DNA from: Kalymmatonema hyalinum WJT4-NPBG1
Lineage (GTDB): Bacteria; Cyanobacteriota; Cyanobacteriia; Cyanobacteriales; Nostocaceae
Reading direction: 5' to 3'
Length of the DNA: 33,928 nt
Assembly (NCBI GenBank): GCA_019359075.1
Contig: JAHHIB010000094.1
Span: 1 to 33,928, forward strand
In this document: positions 7,835-15,529 of the stretch, one piece after another
Layout: each line of letters starts with the position of its first letter
Position numbering within the stretch: the first letter of the stretch is position 1
Program-made: the position numbers and the translations under genes
The notes under the pieces: generated by a model
What the model was told of the DNA's origin: nothing
Database searches by the model: none
Seen by the model: the letters and a program-made list of their open reading frames with translations, nothing else

Positions 7835-8632
7835 TCAGAGCTGGTTAAGCATTTTATGTGTTTGAGGAACCACGCGTACTTGCTTGACAAAACGCTTCAT
7901 CAGAGATTGCCAATTTAACACTTGACTCGGAGAAGGAGCAAGCATCAGCGGTTGGTTGAAGGCGATCGGATCATCTAATGGTGTGACAGGTTGTAGAAAT
8001 ACTGGGATAGATGGACTGACAGATGCTACCAATTGAGCGGAACGTTCCAACTCAGTTGGATCTGTGGTTTGAGAAACAATTATTTTGACAAAAACTTCTA
8101 CTTGTGATTTCCAACAGAGTTGGAGAAATTCTGCGTGTTCTCGCCAACGGTTTTCGCCACTCGTGCTTGGCAGTTTGAAATCCATTCCCACAGAGTCTAC
8201 ATAAGGTAGTATGGTATCCAGTTGTTCTGGACGATGTCCGCCAGTCTCCAAGTATATAGGTAAACCCGTAACTGAGCGTACTTGGGGTAAAAATTCCAAC
8301 AAGAATGGCGTATGAAGAAGTGGTTCGCCGCCAGTTAAGCTAATGCTATCGTGTAGACATGGCAGATTTTGCCGCTCTACCCATGAGAGTAACATCGGTA
8401 GTGGAACAGGATTCGAGTAAATTTCAAAGTCACGTAATCCAGGGGTTTGCTCTATCTTACAAGTGGCGGGTGCGTTCCAAGTATGTGCGCTATCGCAAAA
8501 GTGACAGCGCAAGTCACAAAGAGCAAAGCGAATAAAAATCTGACGTGTTCCCACATTCAGTCCTTCCCCTTGTATGGCGGAAAAGACCTCTATCAGGCGT
8601 GCGGTAGGTGTAATAGTATTCTTAACAGTCAT
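7835..8632 (-). CDS. queE: 7-carboxy-7-deazaguanine synthase
   Basis: A 265-residue radical SAM enzyme of the QueE family, which rearranges 6-carboxytetrahydropterin to 7-carboxy-7-deazaguanine in the queuosine/7-deazapurine pathway. The 4Fe-4S cluster motif is C39-x3-C43-x2-C46 (CDLRCHFC), followed by a TGGEP motif at 100-104. The N-terminal segment EVFSAIQGEGLNVGTRQIF is the classic QueE substrate-binding start (F-S-x-Q-G-E-G). The length is within the family range. No other queuosine genes (queD, queC, queF) are nearby. Downstream a 209-bp spacer separates it from the PEP-CTERM gene on the same strand. Confidence 0.93.
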   Translation of the reverse strand: MTVKNTITPTARLIEVFSAIQGEGLNVGTRQIFIRFALCDLRCHFCDSAHTWNAPATCKIEQTPGLRDFEIYSNPVPLPMLLSWVERQNLPCLHDSISLTGGEPLLHTPFLLEFLPQVRSVTGLPIYLETGGHRPEQLDTILPYVDSVGMDFKLPSTSGENRWREHAEFLQLCWKSQVEVFVKIIVSQTTDPTELERSAQLVASVSPSIPVFLQPVTPLDDPIAFNQPLMLAPSPSQVLNWQSLMKRFVKQVRVVPQTHKMLNQL

Positions 8633-8689
8633 GTGATGATAGCAACAAGTATCTGCTATGTCGGCACAAAAACAAGGATGTTTTTCACT

Positions 8690-8830
8690 AAAAAAGTATG
8701 AAGTATCAAGTAGAAAGTATGAAGTTACGGCAAAAGTAAGAAATAGAAAGTATGAATTGAAGTATAAAGTATTTCATACCTGAACTTTACGCTTTATCCT
8801 TTATTTCATAGTTTATCCTTGATACTTCAA
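8690..8830. repeat. AAGTATGAA-type repeat region with inverted arms
   Basis: The queE-sugar transferase spacer contains repeated AGTATGAAGT/AAGTATAAAG units, and a perfect 11-bp inverted pair GAAGTATCAAG (8700-8710) and CTTGATACTTC (8818-8828) that brackets the region. This is typical of degenerate short repeats in cyanobacterial spacers. The remainder of the 352-bp spacer (8633-8984) holds nothing else I can call. Confidence 0.6.
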
Positions 8831-8984
8831 AGTTTAGTTAGCTTCTTGTTCTATTGTGAATCGTCCCTGATGATATCCAATCTCAACTGAACTAACTAGC
8901 GATGAGTCGTTATTCGTACTGATTAACACTCATGAGATAAGGCTACTTGCTAAGACACAATAATGTTTGGCAGATTATATTGAC

Positions 8985-10007
8985 ATGGCAACGAAAGTGC
9001 AGGGCTTCATGACTAGCCAACCCAAAGAGGTAAATTTTCCGGTGATGTTCTCAAATGACACGGCAATTGTGCAGGTATCCGCGCGGTTGAGCGTGCTTGA
9101 GGCTGTAGCCTTTAAGCAAACCTGCCAAGAGATCACACAAGCAAATCCTGATACCAAACAGATTATCATTGACTTTCACCAAACTACTTTTATGGATAGT
9201 AGTGGTTTAGGTGCCCTGGTTAGCAATTTGAAAATTGCTCAGGAAAGAAATATCCAATTTATACTGCGCAATGTTACCCCTCAGGTTATGTCAGTACTTA
9301 ACCTTACGGGGCTAGATAAAGTTTTTTCAATTGAGTCTCAAGGGGAAACGCCATCCCAAAAGAATCAATTTGAAGAACAGTTACCAACTACACATCCTTC
9401 TGTCCGTTCTTGGATGAAACGATTTATAGATGTAGTTGGGTCACTTGTAGGATTGGTAATTACAGGAATTTTATTTATCCCAATCGCCGCTGCTATTAGA
9501 CTCAATAGTCCTGGTCCAATTTTTTTCAGTCAAATCCGTTGTGGTTGGATGGGTAAGCGCTTTCAGATTTGGAAATTCCGCTCAATGTATATTGATGCAG
9601 AAGCGAGAAAAGCCGAATTAGAAAAGCAGAACCAGGTTCAAGGGGCATTTTTCAAGATAGACAACGACCCACGAGTTACCAAAATCGGGCGCTTTTTGCG
9701 TCGAACCAGTCTAGATGAACTGCCGCAATTTTTGAATGTTTTAAAAGGAGAGATGAGTTTAGTAGGCACTAGACCACCTACGCCTGATGAAGTTGAACGC
9801 TATGAAGTCCCAGAGTGGCAACGTTTGGATGTAAAACCGGGAATGACCGGAGAATGGCAAGTGAATGGGCGGTCTACTGTCCGTAAATTTGAGGACGTCA
9901 TTCGCCTAGATTTGCAGTATCAAAAAAACTGGAGCTTGATGTACGATTTGAAGTTGATTTTTAAAACAGTAGCTATCTTGTTTAACAAAAACAGTGGTGC
10001 TGTTTAA
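8985..10007 (+). CDS. STAS domain fused to polyprenyl-phosphate sugar-1-phosphate transferase
   Basis: A two-domain protein of 340 residues from the ATG at 8985 (a TTG at 8967 would add six). Residues about 20-118 are a STAS (anti-sigma antagonist) domain with the signature DSSGLGAL at 71-78, whose first Ser is the phosphorylatable position in SpoIIAA-type proteins. Residues about 142-340 are a monotopic sugar phosphotransferase of the WcaJ/PglC superfamily. It has a membrane helix at about 150-170, then SPGPIFFSQ, the FRSM segment, catalytic Asp-Glu at 244-245 (TSLDELPQ), and SLVGTRPP. Such enzymes transfer a sugar-1-phosphate to undecaprenyl phosphate to start exopolysaccharide repeat units. 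The fusion suggests control of priming by a phosphorylation-switched partner; that is inference. The WcaI-like gene follows on the same strand. Confidence 0.9.
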   Translation: MATKVQGFMTSQPKEVNFPVMFSNDTAIVQVSARLSVLEAVAFKQTCQEITQANPDTKQIIIDFHQTTFMDSSGLGALVSNLKIAQERNIQFILRNVTPQVMSVLNLTGLDKVFSIESQGETPSQKNQFEEQLPTTHPSVRSWMKRFIDVVGSLVGLVITGILFIPIAAAIRLNSPGPIFFSQIRCGWMGKRFQIWKFRSMYIDAEARKAELEKQNQVQGAFFKIDNDPRVTKIGRFLRRTSLDELPQFLNVLKGEMSLVGTRPPTPDEVERYEVPEWQRLDVKPGMTGEWQVNGRSTVRKFEDVIRLDLQYQKNWSLMYDLKLIFKTVAILFNKNSGAV

Positions 10008-10095
10008 AAGTATTTTTAAGGGTGTAAAGAACTAAGAGTGTAGCCAACCTACTTAACTTCTTCACTACAAAATTTAAACAACTCATGTTGAATCT

Positions 10096-10119
10096 CCTGG
10101 CATAAATGCCGGGTTTTTT
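10096..10119 (+). terminator. rho-independent terminator
   Basis: CCTGGCAT (10096-10103) pairs with ATGCCGGG (10106-10113), one G-T pair included, and a run of six T follows. It lies 90 bp after the sugar-transferase stop and should end that transcript. Confidence 0.75.
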
Positions 10120-10164
10120 ATTGTCTGATGATATATAGCAATCCTAAATGATTCGTGAAAAACA

Positions 10165-10198
10165 AGAACCCCGACAACTCTTACGAAGTCGGAGTTCT
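10165..10198. repeat. dispersed hairpin repeat (CCCCGAC type)
   Basis: AGAACCCCGAC (10165-10175) and GTCGGAGTTCT (10188-10198) form an 11-bp stem with one mismatch. Hairpins of this kind are common in cyanobacterial spacers and often sit near transcript ends. Confidence 0.55.
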
Positions 10199-10670
10199 CA
10201 AGGGTAGTCAATTTATGCGCTTCCCTTCTCAGTAGCCCAGACGCTGCTTTGTATGCCTGCGGCACGAAGAGCGCTTACGGGATGCTTCGCGTTGGCGCAG
10301 CCTGTCTGCAGGACTTACAAAGCAGGCACTTTCACACAAATGTACAGAGGATTGCTATATCTAAATATATTTTTTGTATATATAAAGCCTATGTATAAAA
10401 TAAAATACATAACAATAAGCAATACAATTAAAATTTACGTAAGTATAAGTATAAAAACATTATATAATTTTAAGCCTTAACAAAAATACCCATCCATTTC
10501 TAAGAAGGTCGCGTCAAATTTTACTCAATCTTCAATGAAGAATGACTGATATTAAAAGAGTCTGAAGCGAAAATACAACAAGGAGGCGCACTTACGTGCG
10601 AAATTATGTTGCGAACAAATGTTGTCATAAAACAGGACACCGGGTTTCTTCGGACTAAGACTAATTTGTA
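10199..10670. other. spacer with repetitive GC-rich segment, no gene
   Basis: No gene is supported. Positions about 10225-10330 are a GC-rich patch (ATGCTTCGCGTTGGCGCAGC) that looks like the palindrome-rich dispersed repeats of cyanobacteria and is flanked by two copies of CTTTGTA/TACAAAG. Positions 10350-10490 are very A+T-rich and probably carry the promoter of the glycosyltransferase. A small hairpin CGCAC/GTGCG lies near 10588-10601 in the presumed leader. Confidence 0.4.
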
Positions 10671-11942
10671 ATGCGCATTTTGATTTACTCGTACAACTAT
10701 TACCCAGAACCAATTGGTATCGCCCCTCTCATGACTGAATTAGCAGAGGGACTGGTCAAGCGCGGACACCAAGTGCGCGTAGTGACTGCTATGCCTAACT
10801 ACCCTGAACGTCGGATATACCCGGGCTATCGGGGCAAGTGGCATATAACTGAGTACAAAAATGGAGTTCAAATCCAACGTAGTTATGTTTGGATTCGTCC
10901 GCAGCCCAACTTAATAGATCGGGTATTGCTAGATGCTAGCTTCGTGCTTACAAGTTTTCTGCCAGCACTTACAGGTTGGCGTCCTGATGTCATTCTCTCA
11001 ACCTCACCATCCTTACCTGTTTGCTTACCAACAGCCCTTTTGGGATGGCTGCACCGCTGCCCTGTGGTCTTAAATCTTCAAGATATACTGCCAGACGCTG
11101 CCGTACATGTTGGTCTGTTGAAGAACAAATGGCTAATCAAATTGTTTACAGCTTTGGAAAAATTCGCTTATCACAGTGCTACCAAAATTAGCGTTATCGC
11201 TGATGGCTTTGTAGAAAACTTGCTCACAAAGGGCGTAGCCTCTAAAAAAATCGTACAAATTCCCAACTGGGTTGATACCAATTTCATCCGACCTTTGCCG
11301 AAAAAAAATAATGCTTTTCGAGCAGCCCATAACCTAGATGGCAAATTTGTAGTACTATACTCTGGCAATATTGCCCTCACTCAAGGCTTAGAAACCGTTG
11401 TCAAAGCTGCTTCTTTGTTACGGCATATTCCAGATATTGCCTTTGTGATTGTTGGTGAAGCAAAAGGTTTGCAGCGATTGCAGAAGGTTTGTCAGGAATG
11501 CGGTGCAGATAATGTTTTGCTACTCCCTTTTCAACCTCGTGAACATTTGCCACAAATGTTAGCAGCTGCTGATGTGGGTTTGGTGGTGCAAAAGAAAAAT
11601 GTCATATCTTTCAATATGCCATCGAAAATCCAATTGTTACTCGCCAGTGGTCGTGCATTGGTGGGATCTGTCCCTGGTCATGGCACAGCAGCACGAGCTA
11701 TCAAACAAAGTGGCGGTGGACTCGTTATTCCTCCAGAAGATCCCCAAGCTTTAGCAAAGGGAATTTTGGATTTGTACAACCACCCAGAAAAAGTGAAAAC
11801 CTTTGGTTACAAGAGTCGCCAATTTGCAGTTGAGCAATATGCTTTTGAACAAGCATTAAATCAGTACGAGTCTTTGTTCTACTCACTGACGGCTGAGCGT
11901 TCAGCAATTGAGCCAGTCGTCGTGTCCAAGCAGGAAGTTTAA
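10671..11942 (+). CDS. WcaI-like family 4 glycosyltransferase
   Basis: A 423-residue GT-B glycosyltransferase. The N-terminal domain opens MRILIYSYNYYPEPIGIAPL and carries TAMPNYPERRIYPGYRGKW, both hallmark segments of the WcaI (colanic-acid type) GT4 subfamily. The C-terminal Rossmann domain has FVVLYSGNIALTQGLETVV and a nucleotide-sugar region around AADVGLVVQ and NMPSKIQLLLASGRALVGS, where the usual E-x7-E is replaced by a Pro-Ser-Lys motif as in other WcaI proteins. It transfers a sugar from a nucleotide donor to a lipid-linked oligosaccharide on the cytoplasmic face. The position after the priming transferase fits a two-gene exopolysaccharide module, though the 663-bp gap with a terminator suggests separate transcripts. 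Donor and acceptor cannot be read from the sequence. Confidence 0.87.
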   Translation: MRILIYSYNYYPEPIGIAPLMTELAEGLVKRGHQVRVVTAMPNYPERRIYPGYRGKWHITEYKNGVQIQRSYVWIRPQPNLIDRVLLDASFVLTSFLPALTGWRPDVILSTSPSLPVCLPTALLGWLHRCPVVLNLQDILPDAAVHVGLLKNKWLIKLFTALEKFAYHSATKISVIADGFVENLLTKGVASKKIVQIPNWVDTNFIRPLPKKNNAFRAAHNLDGKFVVLYSGNIALTQGLETVVKAASLLRHIPDIAFVIVGEAKGLQRLQKVCQECGADNVLLLPFQPREHLPQMLAAADVGLVVQKKNVISFNMPSKIQLLLASGRALVGSVPGHGTAARAIKQSGGGLVIPPEDPQALAKGILDLYNHPEKVKTFGYKSRQFAVEQYAFEQALNQYESLFYSLTAERSAIEPVVVSKQEV

Positions 11943-12291
11943 CCTATCTAGCTTTTGGTCGCTCGACACTTACCGCATTCCTTAGCTGGATATCTCGAAC
12001 TCACCATTGAAAACAAGGCTGCTCGCCACAACAGGGTACTTCCTACTCAACAGTCATAGCTTAATCAGCGTATGGTTGTCCTACTAAACAGGACTACTGT
12101 TGTAGCCTTAATGATTTATTTTGCGGCAAGGGAATATTTTGATACACTCATATGACAGCAGAATTTTCAGGGTCGCACCTATAGCTCCCGTCGCGCACTT
12201 TGTGGTGAGCATCTAGGCTGAAAAATAGGTCATGCCTAGGGCGAAGGAATCCAAAGTATATAAAACTTCGTTAGAATAGAATTACATCTTA
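11943..12291. other. 349-bp spacer without a supported gene
   Basis: No coding region with family support is seen. An ATG at 12072 opens a 27-codon hydrophobic frame (VVLLNRTTVVALMIYFAA), which is probably chance. GTCCT/AGGAC near 12077-12093 can form a small hairpin. Positions 12160-12245 are unusually G+C-rich for a spacer and could belong to a leader or small RNA of the yqeK transcript, but no terminator supports this. Confidence 0.35.
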
Positions 12292-12939
12292 ATGACTCAC
12301 TGTATTCCTGCCACAAACCCCAATTCTAAGAGTACAGCCATTATGCACGAAAAAGTCTTAGCCTGGTTAACAGAGAATGTTCCAGTTTCTAGGGTCAACC
12401 ACATTGTTAGGGTTGAGCAAATGGCGGTGGATCTGGCGGTACATTACAAAGTGGATCACCATAAAGCTGCAATGGCAGGGTTAATGCACGATCTAGCAAA
12501 ATATTTTAAGCCGCACAAACTCTTGCAGATGGCACACAAAGAGGGATTGGAAGTAGACGAAGTGATGGAAGCAAATCCGCATTTGTTGCATGCAGACGTG
12601 AGCGCTATCGTAGCAAGAGATACATTTGGCGTAGAAGATAAAGAAGTATTACAAGCCATTGCCAATCACACTTTGGGTAGACCAGGCATGAGTGTACTGT
12701 GCAGTATCGTATTTTTAGCAGATAGCTTAGAGCCAGGACGTGGAGATACCTCTGAATTACAAGCTTTACGACAACTTAGCCGTCAAGATATTAATCAGGC
12801 TGTGTGGAAGACAAGCGATTACACTCTCAAATTCTTGCTCGAAAGCTCTTGTTTAGTTCATCCACGAGTTGTGTTCACGCGCAACTGGTTCCTACAAAAG
12901 TGGAAGGCAAAACAGCCAGTTGTACAACAAACCGCGTAG
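12292..12939 (+). CDS. yqeK: YqeK-type HD-domain hydrolase (Ap4A hydrolase)
   Basis: A 215-residue HD-superfamily phosphohydrolase of the YqeK family, which splits diadenosine tetraphosphate symmetrically. The metal-ligand series is visible: the first His in VNHIVRVEQMA, the HD pair in GLMHDLAKYF, further His in HLLHADV and IANHTLG, and a final Asp in FLADSLEPGR. The frame opens at 12292, but an in-frame ATG at 12343 (MHEKVLAWL) begins where most family members start, so the first 17 residues may be untranslated. It heads the run yqeK-rsfS-CGLD27-asparaginase on one strand. yqeK next to rsfS is a widespread bacterial pairing. Confidence 0.92.
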   Translation: MTHCIPATNPNSKSTAIMHEKVLAWLTENVPVSRVNHIVRVEQMAVDLAVHYKVDHHKAAMAGLMHDLAKYFKPHKLLQMAHKEGLEVDEVMEANPHLLHADVSAIVARDTFGVEDKEVLQAIANHTLGRPGMSVLCSIVFLADSLEPGRGDTSELQALRQLSRQDINQAVWKTSDYTLKFLLESSCLVHPRVVFTRNWFLQKWKAKQPVVQQTA

Positions 12940-13065
12940 ACACCTCTTTTTTTTGTTAGTATTCAAAAAAACCACTTCTCACAGTTGCAGTTCCATCTTA
13001 ATTTTTGTTTGTTGGTAGAAATTGTCAAAAAGAGTTACACAAAAAGATAAAGCAGCTGAGGTTTA

Positions 13066-13527
13066 ATGTCTGATTATTTCCAATCAAATTTCCTAAGACA
13101 ATCCGTCGCAGTGACAAACAGCCCAGTAGGGAATCCAGTGGGTGACGCCAACGATGTAAGTGGAAAGATAGCATTAAAGGTCGCCGAAGCGGCATCAGAC
13201 CGCAAAGCAGGTGATATCTTACTGCTGAGGGTAGCAGATGTCTCTTACCTGGCGGATTATTTTGTGGTGGTGACGGCCTATTCGAGGGTACAAGTCAGGG
13301 CGATCGCACAAGCAATTGAAGACAAAGTGGAAACAGAGTGGCAACGGCGTCCCCTGCACTCAGAGGGAAAATCTGAGGCAAGTTGGGTGGTGCAAGACTA
13401 CGGCGAAGTCATAGTTCACATCATGTTGCCTTCTGAGCGGGAGTTTTATAATCTTGAAGCGTTCTGGGGACATGCGGAACGTATCGAGTATCCAACAACC
13501 GTTGACGGTGGGGGTAAACCAACATGA
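13066..13527 (+). CDS. rsfS: ribosomal silencing factor
   Basis: A 153-residue RsfS/DUF143 protein. It binds ribosomal protein uL14 and blocks subunit joining when nutrients are low. The family core runs from about residue 35: [20 protein letters not shown], then [20 protein letters not shown], then [20 protein letters not shown] and [11 protein letters not shown], all highly conserved. The first 30 residues (Asn/Val/Ser-rich) are an extra N-terminal tail common in cyanobacterial versions. A GAGG ribosome-binding sequence lies 5-8 bp before the ATG. Its TGA overlaps the ATG of the CGLD27 gene (ATGA), indicating translational coupling. Confidence 0.95.
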   Translation: MSDYFQSNFLRQSVAVTNSPVGNPVGDANDVSGKIALKVAEAASDRKAGDILLLRVADVSYLADYFVVVTAYSRVQVRAIAQAIEDKVETEWQRRPLHSEGKSEASWVVQDYGEVIVHIMLPSEREFYNLEAFWGHAERIEYPTTVDGGGKPT

Positions 13528-14024
13528 TTAAGTCTTCAGTCTCAAATTGCCCAGTTCCTGCTGAACAGCAACCACTCAATGAGTACGAAGAGTTAAAATC
13601 CTCTTGGCTGTTTCGTGACTGCACCTTAAGTTGGCGCGACTATATTACAAAAATCGCTCTTATTTGGGGTTTCTCGTGGTTCGTGGCAGGACCAGTAGCA
13701 GCGGCAAGCTTTCCCCCACATAAGCAAACTGCACAGTTTATTCTCAGCAGTTGTGCAGGAGCAAGTGTCGCTTTAGTGCTGGTACTGGTGCGGTTATGTT
13801 TGGGCTGGTCTTACATTCGCGATCGCCTGATAAGTCCAATCATCTTTTACGAAGAGTCAGGTTGGTATGACGGTCAAACTTGGACGAAACCACAGGAAGT
13901 GGTAACACGTGATCGCCTGATTGTTTCCTACTCGATTCAACCAATTATTCAGCGATTACAAATTACCTTTGCTGGCTTGGCTGTGTTGTTCGTTGCTGGT
14001 ACGATAGTTTGGCACCTAGTGTAA
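13524..14024 (+). CDS. CGLD27 family membrane protein
   Basis: A 166-residue protein of the CGLD27 (DUF1230) family, conserved in the green lineage, diatoms and cyanobacteria. Three hydrophobic segments at about 42-62, 73-95 and 145-165 make it an integral membrane protein, thylakoid or plasma membrane. Recognised by [14 protein letters not shown] near the N terminus, [10 protein letters not shown] in the middle, and [14 protein letters not shown] and [11 protein letters not shown] further on. Plant members are linked to iron homeostasis; the biochemical role is unknown. The start overlaps the rsfS stop by four bases, so the two are translationally coupled. Its place between rsfS and asparaginase recurs in other cyanobacteria, from memory. 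Confidence 0.9.
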   Translation: MIKSSVSNCPVPAEQQPLNEYEELKSSWLFRDCTLSWRDYITKIALIWGFSWFVAGPVAAASFPPHKQTAQFILSSCAGASVALVLVLVRLCLGWSYIRDRLISPIIFYEESGWYDGQTWTKPQEVVTRDRLIVSYSIQPIIQRLQITFAGLAVLFVAGTIVWHLV

Positions 14025-14026
14025 AT

Positions 14027-14088
14027 AGTTAGGAGTTAGAAGTTAATAAGTTGTAACTCCTAACTCATAACTCATAACTCATAACTCA
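14027..14088. repeat. heptamer tandem repeat with inverted arms
   Basis: Five tandem heptamers (TAACTCC once, TAACTCA four times) occupy 14054-14088. The first units also form the right arm of a perfect 12-bp inverted repeat, AGTTAGGAGTTA (14027-14038) with TAACTCCTAACT (14054-14065). This matches the class of short tandemly repeated sequences known from filamentous cyanobacteria. Confidence 0.8.
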
Positions 14089-14110
14089 AAAAGGTGGTAA
14101 ATTTTAACCC

Positions 14111-15064
14111 ATGACAATGGGAAAACGAACACAAGCCGCCGCATTAGAAGTCAGGTTACTGCGTGAAGGCATTATAGAATCAAAGCATATCGTCCAGGCT
14201 GTGGTATGCGACGATCGCGGACGGGTGCTTTCCGTTGCCGGAAACTCCGAAACTGCGACATTTGTCCGTTCCGCACTCAAACCATTTCAGGCGATCGCTG
14301 TAACCAGCACCGGGACTTTAGAACGCTATAACCTAAGCGATAAAGACCTAGCAATTATCACAAGTTCCCATAGAGGAACAATAGAGCAAGTCCGACAGGC
14401 ATTTAATATACTTTGGCGAGCTGATGTAGACCCAACAGCACTCCAATGTCCAATTCCAGAAGGCAAGCACAGTCGTTTAGAATACAATTGCTCAGGCAAA
14501 CACGCCGGAATGCTAGCCGTTTGTCAGCTATGCAATTGGTCCTTAAACAACTACTTACAGCGGAAACACCCAGTACAGCAGCTGATTTTAAGCAAAGTAT
14601 CAGAATTGCTGCGAATGCCAGCAGAGGAATTCATCAGCGTTCATGACGACTGTGGCGCACCAACGTATCTGATGCAACTCGCTCACATGGCGTCATTGTA
14701 TGCTCATCTCGCTGCTCGTAGCAGTTTGGATATGGAGCGCATTGTCCGTGCCATGACTCATCACCCAGTCATGGTAGCTGGAGTTGGAGAATTTGATACA
14801 GAACTGATGCGTTTAGCCCCTGGGGAAGTAGTCAGCAAAGCTGGTGCCGAAGGAGTACAGTGCCTTGGCAGACTGGGTGAAGGCATGGGATTGGCAATTA
14901 AAGTTATGGATGGAGCCAAGCGAGCAAAATATGCCGTTGCCATTCACTTACTCAAGCAATTGGGCTGGATTAGTCCCAGCGTTGCCGAAGCCCTGTCGGA
15001 AAAGTTTATGAACCTTGGTAAATACAAGCGTTTAGAAGTTATTGGAGAATTATCGATTTTATAG
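14111..15064 (+). CDS. asparaginase (Rhizobium etli AnsA-type, zinc-binding family)
   Basis: A 317-residue asparaginase of the class related to the R. etli thermolabile enzyme, which hydrolyses asparagine to aspartate and ammonia. The family's catalytic/zinc residues are present: Ser54 and Lys57 in FVRSALKPFQ, SSHRGT around 77-82, Cys and Lys in NCSGKHAGML, and the second zinc Cys in HDDCGAPTYL. The length is normal. Two start codons lie close together (14111 and 14117); an AAGGTGG ribosome-binding sequence at 14091-14097 is slightly nearer the first. It is the last gene of the yqeK-rsfS-CGLD27 run, 86 bp after CGLD27 across a heptamer repeat that may separate expression. Activity is inferred from the residues only. 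Confidence 0.9.
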   Translation: MTMGKRTQAAALEVRLLREGIIESKHIVQAVVCDDRGRVLSVAGNSETATFVRSALKPFQAIAVTSTGTLERYNLSDKDLAIITSSHRGTIEQVRQAFNILWRADVDPTALQCPIPEGKHSRLEYNCSGKHAGMLAVCQLCNWSLNNYLQRKHPVQQLILSKVSELLRMPAEEFISVHDDCGAPTYLMQLAHMASLYAHLAARSSLDMERIVRAMTHHPVMVAGVGEFDTELMRLAPGEVVSKAGAEGVQCLGRLGEGMGLAIKVMDGAKRAKYAVAIHLLKQLGWISPSVAEALSEKFMNLGKYKRLEVIGELSIL

Positions 15065-15113
15065 TTGCCAAATTTCGGACTGTGGTGTTATAGTTAAAAA
15101 GACGAGAAGGCGA

Positions 15114-15434
15114 CGCGGGATAGAGCAGCCTGGTAGCTCGTCGGGCTCAATCGGCAAGGCAAACTAAACGCTTATCAGTTAGTCTTGCAGTGGGCGGTAC
15201 ATGAGGAAACTTATGTGCGATTACCTGTCAAACTCGGGGAAGCCACTAGCGCGGTAATCCCGAACCAAGCCTCAGAAATGGGGAAGGTGTAGAGACTGGG
15301 AGGCAGGCACCCTAACGTGAAAGACGAGGGTGAAGGGACAGTCCAGACCACAAACTGGTTAATCCAGGCAGCGAAAGCTGTAGATGGTAAGCATAACCCG
15401 AAGGTCAGTGGTTCAAATCCACTTCCCGCCACCA
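15114..15434 (+). tRNA. trnfM: initiator tRNA-fMet (CAU), interrupted by a group I intron, CCA encoded
   Basis: The exons are 15114-15147 and 15392-15434. Joined, they give a 77-nt tRNA with acceptor stem CGCGGGA/TCCCGCC, anticodon loop CTCATAA closed by the GGG/CCC pairs typical of initiator tRNAs, and a T arm AGTGG-TTCAAAT-CCACT. Position 1 is C opposite C at 72, an unpaired first position that marks initiators (E. coli has C1-A72). The 3' CCA is encoded at 15432-15434. The intron splits the gene between U33 and C34, directly before the anticodon. The 5' exon ends in U and the intron ends in G, as group I splicing requires. No other tRNA gene is seen in the window. A terminator follows at 15448-15488. 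Confidence 0.95.
15148..15391 (+). ncRNA. group I intron (IC3-like) in tRNA-fMet
   Basis: A 244-nt intron without an internal reading frame on the coding strand. Core landmarks match the bacterial tRNA introns, especially the Azoarcus tRNA-Ile intron: the segment GAAGGTGTAGAGACT (P7 5' side, GACT at 15294-15297) and GGTGAAGGGACAGTCC (P7 3' side, AGTC at 15340-15343). A P2 hairpin can be drawn with GCAAG/CTTGC (15154-15158, 15184-15188) and ACTAA/TTAGT. A GAAA-capped hairpin CAGC/GCTG (15369-15380) lies near the 3' end, and the last base is the expected terminal G at 15391. The internal guide is probably GGC at 15153-15155 pairing GCU of the 5' exon, which would be a 3-nt guide like that of Azoarcus. 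Self-splicing is predicted, not shown. Confidence 0.92.
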
Positions 15435-15447
15435 AGTGAAAGATGAA

Positions 15448-15488
15448 ACAAAACCCTGCAATCGTAAAAGGTTGCGGGGTTTTGTTTT
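15448..15488 (+). terminator. rho-independent terminator of the tRNA-fMet transcript
   Basis: ACAAAACCCTGCAA (15448-15461) pairs with TTGCGGGGTTTTGT (15472-15485), 14 bp with one T-G pair, 10-nt loop, followed by TTT. It lies 13 bp after the CCA and separates the tRNA from the endonuclease gene. Confidence 0.85.
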
Positions 15489-15529
15489 ATGGTGATTAGC
15501 TGCTATTTTCAGATTTCTTGTAGTGGCAG

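Noticed and set aside
10083-10265. A 60-codon minus-strand frame in the spacer after the sugar transferase
   Set aside because: It runs through a terminator and a dispersed hairpin repeat, so similar frames would appear wherever the repeat occurs.
12072-12155. A 27-codon hydrophobic frame upstream of yqeK
   Set aside because: No ribosome-binding sequence or conservation evidence is available; a short hydrophobic frame is common by chance in A+T-rich DNA.
14027-14088. Possible CRISPR array
   Set aside because: The units are 7 bp and directly adjacent with no spacers, so this is a simple tandem repeat; no cas gene is present in the window.
15148-15391. Group II intron or tRNA-like element instead of a group I intron
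   Set aside because: There is no GUGYG start or domain V hairpin; the terminal G, the U before the splice site and the P7 segments fit group I.
15211-15435. A 74-codon minus-strand frame across the tRNA-fMet locus (starts MVAGSGFEPLTFGL)
   Set aside because: It is antisense to the group I intron and the 3' exon of the tRNA. Proteins with this opening are well-known false gene calls on tRNA loci.
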